Shown: one piece after another, positions 53,016-60,390 of the stretch | How positions within the stretch are numbered: the stretch's first letter is position 1 | Layout of the letters: each line of letters begins with the position of its first letter | DNA from: Xylophilus ampelinus | GTDB taxonomy: Bacteria; Pseudomonadota; Gammaproteobacteria; Burkholderiales; Burkholderiaceae_C | Length of the DNA stretch: 64,000 nucleotides | NCBI RefSeq assembly: GCF_901875635.1 | Contig: NZ_CABFMN010000150.1 | Span: 62,001 to 126,000 of the forward strand | Direction of reading: 5' to 3' | Program-made: the position numbers and the translations under genes | Notes under the pieces: generated by a model | What the model was told of the DNA's origin: nothing | Seen by the model: only the letters and a program-made list of their open reading frames with translations | Databases searched by the model: none

Positions 53016-53384
53016 TCAGAGCGAAGCGGCGCGGGTAGCGTTGCGGCGCACGGCCAGGCTGCCCTGGGTGTACTGCGAGGGGATCGTGCTGTTCACGAAG
53101 GCCTTGCGGTCCAGGTTCCAGGTCGGGTCGTGGGCAGCGGCGACGGCACCGGCGCGCACGGCGCTACGGTCCGCCTGGGCCACCAGCGGGGCAGGCACGC
53201 CGGCGTTGGCGCCTTCGGCATACGGGTTGGCCGAGTGTGCGGCCACGACAGCCTGCTGGTTCACTTCGGCACGGCTGGCCACCGAGTTGACGGTGGTGAC
53301 GCCTTGGTATTCCTCGGCCTGGGCGACGCCGGCGGCGGCGACGAGGGAGAGGGCGGCGATGGCGATGATCTTCGAGGTCTTCAT
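53016..53384 (-). CDS. DUF4148 family exported protein
   Basis: 122 residues. Signal peptide MKTSKIIAIAALSLVAAAGVAQA, then EEYQGVTTVNSVASRAEVNQQAVVAAHSANPYAEGA, the DUF4148 pattern, with a duplicated R-A-E/A-V-x-A-x-A element (SRAEVNQQAVVAAH, DRSAVRAGAVAAAH). These small periplasmic proteins are abundant in Burkholderiales and have no known function. AAGGAGCAC precedes the ATG. It appears to be monocistronic. Confidence 0.85.
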   Translation of the reverse strand: MKTSKIIAIAALSLVAAAGVAQAEEYQGVTTVNSVASRAEVNQQAVVAAHSANPYAEGANAGVPAPLVAQADRSAVRAGAVAAAHDPTWNLDRKAFVNSTIPSQYTQGSLAVRRNATRAASL

Positions 53385-53674
53385 GATGTGCTCCTTGCGT
53401 GGATAGCGTTTGAACAGAGCGGCTGGGCAACTGCCCGGATCCGCTTCGGGTCTGCGTTCAATCGCTGGCCCGTGAGAAGAATTGTGGACCTGAAAGATAA
53501 GTAGAAACCCGCACGATTCGGAACGAACCGTTCACGCCATCGAAACAATCGCGCGAAGTCGGCCGACATTCGCCCTGCGGATGATGACGACCAGGGAACG
53601 CTGGCACGCCCCGGCCAGGGGGCGTCAACGGTGGTCGGATCAGATCGGGAGACTGAAGCGCAGCGCTCGGCGCT
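53385..53674. other. 290-bp gap without a recognised gene
   Basis: It probably holds the promoter of the DUF4148 gene (minus strand). I see a short inverted repeat GAACG-AAC-CGTTC at 53521-53533, and a 9-bp inverted repeat CTGAAGCGC/GCGCTTCAG (53653-53661/53670-53678) that overlaps the stop codon of the small gene at 53675. No T-run follows the latter. Confidence 0.4.
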
Positions 53675-53887
53675 TCAGCGCTGCAGGCGCCACCAGCCGC
53701 CCTGCTCGGTCGGCAGCGGCGCCGGATCGAGCTGCTGCCAGGCGCTTTGCACGATGCGACGGCGCTGCTCGGCTTCCAGCGCACGCGCCATGGGGGCGGC
53801 CTGCCAGCTGCCCGTGAGCGCCTCACGCCGCCAGGTTTGCGCAAGGGTCTGCAGTTCGGTGTCGTCCAAGGCTTGCGGGGTGTCCAT
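53675..53887 (-). CDS. Small hypothetical protein
   Basis: 70 residues (MDTPQALDDTELQTLAQTWRREALTGSW...GGWWRLQR). No recognised domain. It is helical and amphipathic, rich in Gln, Arg and Leu, with Trp at 48 and a WW near the end and no signal peptide. I recall similar short proteins in Comamonadaceae, but the function is unknown. It lies between the DUF4148 and NlpD-like genes on the same strand. Confidence 0.6.
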   Translation of the reverse strand: MDTPQALDDTELQTLAQTWRREALTGSWQAAPMARALEAEQRRRIVQSAWQQLDPAPLPTEQGGWWRLQR

Positions 53888-54016
53888 CACGGCAGTCGCT
53901 CCGAGGCGGGGGGATGTCGGGAGCTTAGAGGGCCCGCCGCTGCGGGTCACTACGCCAAATGCCGCAGGCCAGGTGGCCGAGGGGCCGGCGGCGCCGTCGG
54001 GTGCGGCACGGTGGCG

Positions 54017-54556
54017 TCAGCGCGCCTTGCCGTCGAGGTAGGGCTGCGGATCGACCGCCACGCCCTGTTTGCGCACCTCGAAGTGCAGCTTCACGCGATC
54101 GGTGCCGCTCCTGCCCATCTCGGCGATCTGCTGTCCCTGGCGCACGCTGTCCTTTTCCTTGACCAGGATCTTCTGGTTGTGGGCGTAGGCGGTGAGGAAA
54201 GTGTCGTTGTGCTTGACGATGACCATGTTGCCGTAGCCGCGCAGCTGGCCGCCGACGAACACGACCCGTCCGTCGGCCGACGCCAGCACAGGGTCACCGG
54301 CCTTGCCGCCGATGTCCAGGCCCTTGTTGCTCTTGCCGTCGAAGCGGGCCAGTGTCGGGCCCTCGGCCGGGCGGATGAACGCGGCCGGTTGAGCGGGCGC
54401 GGCGGGTGCGGGGACGGGTGCCGGCGCCGGCGTGGATGGCGCGGGAGCCTGGCGCGCGGGCGCAGGCTTGGCCATAGGCGGCGGCGTACTGGAGCAAGCG
54501 GCCAGGATGGCTGCGGTGGCGATCAGGAGGGAAGAGCGGAGGGTGGCGGAAGTCAT
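54017..54556 (-). CDS. NlpD-like lipoprotein with degenerate LytM (M23) domain
   Basis: 179 residues from ATG 54556. Lipobox ILAACSS at ~residue 20, a Pro/Ala-rich linker (residues ~25-60), then a LytM domain: KSNKGLDIGGKAGDPVLASADG, GGQLRGYGNMVIVKHN, LTAYAHNQKILVKEKDSV, VKLHFEVRKQG. The His/Asp zinc ligands of active M23 peptidases are missing (KGLDI; LHFEV), as in E. coli NlpD and EnvC, which activate cell-wall amidases. NlpD normally also has a LysM domain, absent here. Likely role: activator of AmiC-type amidases in cell division. Confidence 0.85.
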   Translation of the reverse strand: MTSATLRSSLLIATAAILAACSSTPPPMAKPAPARQAPAPSTPAPAPVPAPAAPAQPAAFIRPAEGPTLARFDGKSNKGLDIGGKAGDPVLASADGRVVFVGGQLRGYGNMVIVKHNDTFLTAYAHNQKILVKEKDSVRQGQQIAEMGRSGTDRVKLHFEVRKQGVAVDPQPYLDGKAR

Positions 54557-54668
54557 TGTTCTGTGTCCCGTCGGGCGCGCGCGGCGGGCGCGCGGATGGA
54601 TGCGGCAGGTGCGGAAGACGGCGCGCCCGGGGCCGGGCCGTCGCGCCGCACCGTCGAAGAATCGGCTA

Positions 54669-54728
54669 GCTATGAAAATGATAGCTGCTCGCGCAGGCCC
54701 GGCGGGCGGCCCACCCGTATTTGTCATG
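54669..54728 (+). repeat. Dispersed ~60-bp repeat, copy D
   Basis: GCTATGAAAATGATAGCTGCTCGCGC, a GGCGGGCGGCC middle and a TATTTGTCATG end. It lies between the NlpD-like gene and the ABC transporter gene. Confidence 0.7.
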
Positions 54729-54745
54729 TAAAGGTCTGGAGGCTC

Positions 54746-56524
54746 TCAGCGCGGCGTGCCGCGCGCCTGCACCTGCGTCGACAGGTGGGGGTGCCTCGCC
54801 AGCAGTTCGTCGCGGGGGCCGAAGTCTGCCACGCGCCCGGCTTCCAGAATGACGACCGTGTCGAATCGCTCCAGCAGGCTCAGCCGGTGCACCGACGCGA
54901 TCAGGCAGGCGTGCGGGAAAGCGTCGGCCATGCGTTCGAACACCCGGCCCTCCGTCTGCGGATCGAGGGCACTGGTCGGCTCGTCGAGCAGCAGCAGCGA
55001 GCTGCCATGGGCCGCCAGCGCGCCGCGCGCCAAGGCCAGGCGCTGCCGCTGGCCGCCCGAGAGGTTGAAGCCGCGTTCGGTCAGCGGACTCGCCAGCCCG
55101 TCGGGCAGGCGGGCCAGCACCTCGTCGAAGGCGCTGGCGTGCACCGACTGCTGCAGCACCGCCTCGTCGGCCGGTTCGCCGAAGGTGAGGTTCTCGCGCA
55201 CGCTGGCCTCGAAGACCTCGGCCTCCTGCGGGATCAGCGTCGCCAGCGCGCGCAGCCGCGTCCAGGGCTGCGGCTGGCCGTCGATCGTCAGCGTGCCGTG
55301 CTGCGGCAGATAGAGCCCGGCCAGCGCTCGCAGCAGCGTGCTCTTGCCACCGCCGCTCGGGCCGATCAGCGCCACCCGCTCGCCGCGGCGCAGCGTGAGC
55401 GCGAGGTCGTGCAGACCGCCGCCCCGGCTGCTGTCGGCATAGCCCCAGTGCACGCCGTGCACCGCCAGCGTGTGCCATGGCGCGCCGGCGTCCACAGGCG
55501 GCGGGGCAGCAGCCGGATCGCCCGGCGCCGCCCAGATCGGCTCGGCACTGCCGTAGTCGGTGTGCATGCGCGCGAAGTTCTGGAAGTTTGCGGCCATGGA
55601 GCTGACGACCGACGCCGCTTGCTGCGCGTACTGGTAGATCATGAACACCGTGCCCAGCATCACCGCCGATGCCGCGCCGCCGGCCGAGATCGACTGCCAG
55701 ACGTAGATGGCCACCAGCAGCCAGGTCAGCCCCAGGCCCAGCATGTCGACCGCAAACCACTTGCCTTCGTTGACCACCACAGCGCGCTTGAGCGGCGCCG
55801 ACACCGCTTCCATGCGCCGGCGCAGCAGCTTGGCCGATGCCGCCTGCAGCCGCAGGCCGATCACGGTGGAGGCATTGCCGACGAAGTCGAGCAGCGCCGC
55901 GGCGTAGCGGCGATCGGCGTCGTTCTCCTGCCGGGCCAGCACCATCAGCGCCTTGTCGAAGCGCAGGATCGCCGCGCCGATCACGATGTAGCCCACCAGC
56001 GCGATCAGCCCGCTGGTATGCGAGAGCAGCGCCAGCGCCACCAGCGGCCCGGCAAAGCTCAGCGCGCTCTGCACGTAGACGAACTGGTTCTGCGCGAAGT
56101 CCGACAGCGCGCGGCTGGCCTGGTGCACCCGGTGCTGCAGCTCGCCCGAGTGGTGCCCGTCTCGCCAGGCCAGAGGGGCGGCGGTGATGCGCCCGTACAG
56201 CTGGTCGCTCAGCCGCTCGCGCACGCGCACACCGACGTTGCGCTCGAGCACACGCCCCGGCCCGTGCAGCAGCCACGACACCAGGTACACGCCCATCAGC
56301 ACCGCGATCCAGCGCCCGGCGGCCGGCACCTGGCCTTTCTGCAGCGCGTTGATTGCCTGCGCCGCGAGCCAAGGCATGGCCAGACGCACGAGCTGCGAGC
56401 CGCCCAGCAGCGCCGCCGCGCCCACGAGCTGGCCGCGCACGCCGTCGGCGTGCTGCCACAGTGCGCGGTAGAGCGTGCGGATGGCGCTGCTTGTCGTGGA
56501 GCTTGGCGTGCTGGCGGCGGTCAC
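54746..56524 (-). CDS. ABC transporter with fused permease and ATPase domains
   Basis: 592 residues. Six membrane helices in the first ~320 residues (type I exporter fold), then an ATPase domain: Walker A IGPSGGGKSTLLRALAG near 390, signature LSGGQRQRLALARGAL near 495, Walker B SLLLLDEPTSALDPQ near 520. The half-transporter layout is that of MsbA/CydC-type exporters, acting as a homodimer. The substrate is unknown. Divergent pairing with another half-transporter gene is not seen. Confidence 0.9.
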   Translation of the reverse strand: MTAASTPSSTTSSAIRTLYRALWQHADGVRGQLVGAAALLGGSQLVRLAMPWLAAQAINALQKGQVPAAGRWIAVLMGVYLVSWLLHGPGRVLERNVGVRVRERLSDQLYGRITAAPLAWRDGHHSGELQHRVHQASRALSDFAQNQFVYVQSALSFAGPLVALALLSHTSGLIALVGYIVIGAAILRFDKALMVLARQENDADRRYAAALLDFVGNASTVIGLRLQAASAKLLRRRMEAVSAPLKRAVVVNEGKWFAVDMLGLGLTWLLVAIYVWQSISAGGAASAVMLGTVFMIYQYAQQAASVVSSMAANFQNFARMHTDYGSAEPIWAAPGDPAAAPPPVDAGAPWHTLAVHGVHWGYADSSRGGGLHDLALTLRRGERVALIGPSGGGKSTLLRALAGLYLPQHGTLTIDGQPQPWTRLRALATLIPQEAEVFEASVRENLTFGEPADEAVLQQSVHASAFDEVLARLPDGLASPLTERGFNLSGGQRQRLALARGALAAHGSSLLLLDEPTSALDPQTEGRVFERMADAFPHACLIASVHRLSLLERFDTVVILEAGRVADFGPRDELLARHPHLSTQVQARGTPR

Positions 56525-56540
56525 TCTGGCGCGGCCCGTC

Positions 56541-57017
56541 TCATTTCATCGGAATGGGCGTTGCGCGATCGACGGGCACCGCCGTCACCGCGTTCTGCGG
56601 CGAGCCGTCAATCAGCTTGTCGGAGTAGGTGAGGTAGATCAGCGTGTTGCGCTTGGCATCGACCATGCGCACCACGCGCAGGCGCTTGAACAGGATCGAC
56701 TGCCGCTCGGCGTACACCTCCTCGCGCTTGGGCAGCGGGCCGGTGAAGCCGATCGGTCCGACCTGGCGGCAGGCGATCGAGGCTTCGGCCTTGTCCTCGG
56801 CCAGTCCGAGGGCACCCGAGACGCCGCCCGTCTTGGCGCGCGAGACGTAGCAGGTCACGCCGTTCACACGCGGGTCGTCGTACGCGTCGACCACGATCTT
56901 GTGGTCCGGGCCGATGAGCTTGAAGGCGGTGTCGACGTCGCCCACCGTTTCGGCGCCGGCCATCGAGGCGGCAGTGCCGAGCAGGGCGCACACCAGCAGC
57001 GGAAGGAACTTGTTCAT
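56541..57017 (-). CDS. creA: CreA family protein
   Basis: 158 residues with signal peptide MNKFLPLLVCALLGTAASMAGA. The rest matches CreA: VGDVDTAFKLIGPDHKIVVDAYDDPRVNGVTCYVSRAKTGG and ILFKRLRVVRMVDAKRNTLIYLTYSDKLIDGSP. CreA is a conserved periplasmic protein of unknown role, first seen next to the E. coli creBCD genes; those are not here. ATG 57017 is chosen because the signal peptide starts there. Confidence 0.92.
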   Translation of the reverse strand: MNKFLPLLVCALLGTAASMAGAETVGDVDTAFKLIGPDHKIVVDAYDDPRVNGVTCYVSRAKTGGVSGALGLAEDKAEASIACRQVGPIGFTGPLPKREEVYAERQSILFKRLRVVRMVDAKRNTLIYLTYSDKLIDGSPQNAVTAVPVDRATPIPMK

Positions 57018-57050
57018 GGCGTTCTCAGATCCTCGGCAGCGGCCTGCCAT

Positions 57051-57113
57051 GCTATGAATTCGATAGCTGCTCGCGCAAGCGGGGCGGGCGCTGCAGCCTT
57101 ATTTGGCTTGAAA
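57051..57113 (+). repeat. Dispersed ~60-bp repeat, copy E
   Basis: The fullest copy: GCTATGAATTCGATAGCTGC, TCGCGCAAGCGGGGCGGGCG, CTGCAGCCTTATTTGGCTTG. It lies between CreA and the Nudix gene and resembles copy B read on the minus strand. Confidence 0.8.
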
Positions 57114-57130
57114 CGCCCGGGCTGGGCGCG

Positions 57131-57679
57131 TCACTGGATGTCGACCGTGTGAATCCGGTACTCGCCCTGGCGGCGATCCTCGAAGAAGCGCTCCAGCGTC
57201 TCGCGCACGGTGCGAAAGGCGATCTCGTCCCAGGGAATCTCTTCCTCGGTGAAGAGCTTCGCCTCGATGGTCTCGTGCCCCGGCGCGAAGATGTCGCTGA
57301 GCAGCTTCGCGCGGTAGAACAGGTGGACTTGGCCGACCCGCACCACGTTCATCACCGCGAAGAGGCCGCCCAGCTCGTACTGCGCGCCCGCTTCCTCGTC
57401 GGTCTCGCGTGCAGCGCCCTCGGCGGTGGTCTCGCCCAGTTCCATGAAGCCGGCCGGCAGCGTCCACTTGCCCCAGCGCGGCTCGATGTTGCGCTTGCAC
57501 AGCAACACCTTGTCGCCGAGGACGGGAATGGTGCCGACGACGTTGAGCGGGTTCTCGTAGTGGATCGTGCCGCAGGCCGGGCAGACGGCACGTTCCTTGA
57601 CGTCGCCGTCGTCGGGCACGCGGTACACCACCGCGGTGCCGCAGTTCTTGCAGTGCTTGATGAGGGGGCGGGTGAACAT
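57131..57679 (-). CDS. Nudix hydrolase with zinc ribbon
   Basis: 182 residues. N-terminal zinc ribbon with two CxxC pairs (CKNCG near residue 10, CPACG near 33), then the Nudix box GFMELGETTAEGAARETDEEAG (residues ~75-97). The Glu residues of REtdEE bind the metal for pyrophosphate hydrolysis. The zinc ribbon plus Nudix layout is like NudC/NADH pyrophosphatase, but the substrate is not certain. It lies 32 bp downstream of the FAH-family gene on the same strand. Confidence 0.9.
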   Translation of the reverse strand: MFTRPLIKHCKNCGTAVVYRVPDDGDVKERAVCPACGTIHYENPLNVVGTIPVLGDKVLLCKRNIEPRWGKWTLPAGFMELGETTAEGAARETDEEAGAQYELGGLFAVMNVVRVGQVHLFYRAKLLSDIFAPGHETIEAKLFTEEEIPWDEIAFRTVRETLERFFEDRRQGEYRIHTVDIQ

Positions 57680-57711
57680 CGCGCTCGGGCGGGCCTGGTT
57701 CCGCGCCGCGC

Positions 57712-58413
57712 TCAGGCGACCTTCACCGTCAGCGTGGGCAGGCCGGCCACCTGGCCGACCATCGTGTCGCCCGACACCACCGCCGCCACGCCTTCGGGCG
57801 TGCCGGAGTAGATCAGGTCGCCGGGCTGCAGCTCCCAGGCGGCCGAGAGGTGCTCGATGGTCTCGGCCACGTTCCAGATCAGCTTGGCGACGTTGCTGCG
57901 CTGGCGGTCGGTGCCGTTGACCTGCAGGGAGATCTCGGCGTTCTCGACGTCGCCGGCCTCGGCCTTGGGCACGATCGGGCCGATGGGCGCACTCTGCTCG
58001 AAGCCCTTGCCGATGTCCCAGGGACGGCCCTGCTTCTTCATGTCGTTCTGCAGGTCCCGGCGCGTCATGTCCAGGCCCACGGCCCAGCCGAAGATGTGCT
58101 TGTGCGCATCGGCCGCGGCAATGTTCTTGCCGCCGGTGCCGATGGCGACCACGAGCTCGATCTCGTGGTGCAGGTTCTTGGTCAGCGTGGGGTAGGCCAT
58201 GGTGCCGGTGCTGCCGGCATCGACCACCACCAGCGCGTCGGCCGGCTTCATGAAGAAGAAGGGCGGCTCGCGGCCGGTGAAGCCCATCTCCTTGGCGTGC
58301 TCTTCGTAGTTGCGGCCGACGCAGTAGATGCGGTGGACTGGAAAGCGGGCGCTGCTGCCCGCCACGGGAACCGACACCACGGGTGCCGGGCTGAAGACAT
58401 AGTCAGTGGCCAT
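57712..58413 (-). CDS. Fumarylacetoacetate hydrolase family protein
   Basis: 233 residues. FAH-fold core: IYCVGRNYEEHAKEMG, FFFMKPADALV, the metal site in LHHEIELVVAIGTGGKNI (Glu near 80), VGLDMTRRDLQ and a terminal DLIYSGTPEGVAAV. Its size is that of fumarylpyruvate hydrolase and other acylpyruvases, smaller than true fumarylacetoacetase (~420). The divergent isomerase gene 113 bp away makes gentisate- or homogentisate-type ring degradation plausible. Confidence 0.88.
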   Translation of the reverse strand: MATDYVFSPAPVVSVPVAGSSARFPVHRIYCVGRNYEEHAKEMGFTGREPPFFFMKPADALVVVDAGSTGTMAYPTLTKNLHHEIELVVAIGTGGKNIAAADAHKHIFGWAVGLDMTRRDLQNDMKKQGRPWDIGKGFEQSAPIGPIVPKAEAGDVENAEISLQVNGTDRQRSNVAKLIWNVAETIEHLSAAWELQPGDLIYSGTPEGVAAVVSGDTMVGQVAGLPTLTVKVA

Positions 58414-58526
58414 CGGAATGCTCTTTCGGGGAAGGGGAAAAGGCGCGAGGCGGCCAGTGTGCCAGAGCCGGCGCGCCTCGGCTGGCGTGCGGCGGCCGTG
58501 GGCAGGGCGGGCGTATCCTCGGGCGC

Positions 58527-59168
58527 ATGATGAAGCTGCACAACTACTTTCGCTCCTCGGCCTCGTACCGCGTGCGCATCGCCCTCAACCTCAAGGGCAT
58601 GGCCTACGACTACATCCCCGTGCACATCGCGCGCGGCGAGCACAAGACCGGCGCCTTCGCCAGCCTCTCGGCCGACCGCCTGGTGCCCCTGCTCGAGGAC
58701 GAGGGCGAGCGCTTCTCGCAGTCGATGGCAATCATCGAGTACCTCGACGAGATCCAGCCCGAGCCACCACTGCTGCCGGCCGATCCCGTGGGCCGCGCGC
58801 ACGTGCGGGCGCTGGCGCAGTCGATCGCATGCGAGATCCATCCCATCAACAACCTGCGCGTGCTCAAGTACCTGGTGAGCGAGCTCAAACTCGACGACGC
58901 GGCCAAGAACGCCTGGTACCGCCACTGGGTGCGCGAAGGCCTGCTGGCCTTCGAACGACAGCTCGCCCAGCACCCGGCCGGCATCTATTGCTGGGGCAAC
59001 ACGCCGACGATGGCCGACTGCTGCCTGGTGCCGCAAATCTTCAACGCCCAGCGCTTCGACTGCGACCTGAGCGGCCTGCCGCGCACGATCGCCGCCTACG
59101 AGGCCTGCCAGCGCCTGGAAGCCTTCCAGCGCGCCCAGCCCTCGCAGTGCCCGGATGCCGAAGCCTGA
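58527..59168 (+). CDS. maiA: Maleylacetoacetate/maleylpyruvate isomerase (zeta-class GST)
   Basis: 213 residues. Zeta GST signature LHNYFRSSASYRVRIALNLKG (SSxSxRVRIAL) at the start, the GSH-binding LEDEGERFSQSMAIIEYLDE and the C-domain LRVLKYLV. It isomerises maleylacetoacetate or maleylpyruvate with GSH as cofactor. ATG 58530 is an alternative, one codon later. The FAH-family gene is divergent, so the pair may share regulation. Its last 14 bases overlap the next gene's first possible start. Confidence 0.9.
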   Translation: MMKLHNYFRSSASYRVRIALNLKGMAYDYIPVHIARGEHKTGAFASLSADRLVPLLEDEGERFSQSMAIIEYLDEIQPEPPLLPADPVGRAHVRALAQSIACEIHPINNLRVLKYLVSELKLDDAAKNAWYRHWVREGLLAFERQLAQHPAGIYCWGNTPTMADCCLVPQIFNAQRFDCDLSGLPRTIAAYEACQRLEAFQRAQPSQCPDAEA

Positions 59169-59967
59169 AGCACGTATGGCGGGCGACCGAGCCTGGCAGG
59201 CCGACTGGATCGTGCCCGACTGGCCGGCGCCGGCCGGCGTGCGCGCGCTGTGCACCACGCGCGCCGGCGGCGTGTCCGAGGGCGGCTACGCGAGCCTCAA
59301 CCTGGGCGACTACGTGGGCGACCGGCCGGAGTGCGTTGCCGAGAACCGGCGCCGCCTGCGCGAAGCCATCGGCGCCGATCCCGTCTTCCTGCGCCAGGTG
59401 CATGGCACCGACTGCGCGGCGTTGGCCACGCCAGGCCCGGGCGCGCTGACTGCGGACTCGGCGCTGGCCGATGCCGCCGGCATCGCGGCAACGGTCATGG
59501 TGGCCGACTGCCTCCCCGTCCTGCTGTGCAGCGAGGACGGCCGCCGTGTGGCGGCGGCCCATTGCGGCTGGCGCGGCCTGGCCGCCGGCGTCCTGGAGCG
59601 GGCTTGTGCATCGTTTCGGCCGCCAACGCCCGTGGATGCTGAGCAAGGCGCTACGAAAATCATAGCGTGGCTGGGGCCCTGCATCGGCCCGGAGGTGTTC
59701 GAGGTGGGCGACGAGGTCCGGGCGGCATTCGTGGCGCATGCGGCCGAGGCCGCCGCGTGCTTTCGCCCCGGCGCGCGGCCTGGCAAGTGGCTGGCCGACC
59801 TGCCTGGGCTCGCGCGCCAGCGCCTGCGGGCGCTGGGCGTCGGCGCGGTGCACGGCAACGACGGCAGCACGCCGTGGTGCACTGTGGGCAATCCCTCAAG
59901 GTTCTTTTCGCACCGGCGCGACGGGGCCGGCAGCGGGCGCTTCGCCGCCCTGGTCTGGCGGGTCTGA
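59155..59967 (+). CDS. pgeF: YfiH/PgeF family laccase-domain protein (multicopper polyphenol oxidase/purine nucleoside-type)
   Basis: 270 residues; starting at ATG 59176 instead of 59155 would give 263. Family motifs: RALCTTRAGGVSEGGYASLNLG, FLRQVHGTD, the metal ligands VMVADCLPVLLC and AAHCGWRGLAAGV, LGPCIGPEVFEVGDEV. Homologues are either peptidoglycan-editing factor PgeF or act on purine nucleosides. Residues near 165-172 (GATKIIAW) are encoded by a fragment of the dispersed repeat (59649-59666). Its 3' end overlaps the convergent membrane-protein gene by 72 bp. Confidence 0.87.
   Translation: MPKPEARMAGDRAWQADWIVPDWPAPAGVRALCTTRAGGVSEGGYASLNLGDYVGDRPECVAENRRRLREAIGADPVFLRQVHGTDCAALATPGPGALTADSALADAAGIAATVMVADCLPVLLCSEDGRRVAAAHCGWRGLAAGVLERACASFRPPTPVDAEQGATKIIAWLGPCIGPEVFEVGDEVRAAFVAHAAEAAACFRPGARPGKWLADLPGLARQRLRALGVGAVHGNDGSTPWCTVGNPSRFFSHRRDGAGSGRFAALVWRV
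59649..59666 (+). repeat. Fragment of the dispersed repeat inside pgeF
   Basis: CGCTACGAAAATCATAGC matches the inverted-repeat head of the dispersed repeat (compare GCTATGAAAATGATAGC at 54669) and is read in frame in pgeF. Confidence 0.5.
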
Positions 59968-60261
59968 GGGGCCGTCCCCCGAGGGGGGCAAGAAAACCTG
60001 GGGCGGGCCGGCGTTTTCTTGAGACCCCGCCGCCTGCGCCGCGGCCCGGGCGGCCGCCTGGGCCCGCGCTTCGCGCTCCTTGGCGGCGCGCCGGCGCGCC
60101 GGCGTGGCCAGCAGGTACACCACCAGAGCCACGGGAAGCAGCCCGTACAGCAGGAAGGTGAAGACGGCGCCCAGCACGGTGCCGTTGGTGGCGGTGGCTT
60201 CGGCGACGGCCATCATCACGGCCACGTACAGCCATGCGATCACGACGAGATGGATGAACAC
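59896..60261 (-). CDS. Small membrane protein, overlapping pgeF
   Basis: 121 residues from GTG 60261 (MFIHLVVIAWLYVAVMMAVAEATATNGTVLGAVFTFLLYGLLPVALVVYLLATPARRRAAKERE). It has two membrane helices and then an Ala/Arg-rich cytoplasmic tail with many Pro/Gly residues. The GTG start is preferred because upstream in-frame sequence is poor coding. I recall similar proteins in Comamonadaceae; function unknown. Its last 72 bp overlap the end of pgeF on the opposite strand. Confidence 0.7.
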   Translation of the reverse strand: MFIHLVVIAWLYVAVMMAVAEATATNGTVLGAVFTFLLYGLLPVALVVYLLATPARRRAAKEREARAQAAARAAAQAAGSQENAGPPQVFLPPSGDGPSDPPDQGGEAPAAGPVAPVRKEP

Positions 60262-60390
60262 GGTTTCAGCTCGGGTGGCGCACCGCCGCTGTGGGGCATG
60301 CCAAAAAGTGCCTTGGAAATGCAGGATACTCAATCACGCGCCATGCTCCGCAGTGGCCGTATCCACCAGGCGAGGACAACAGGAGACACC

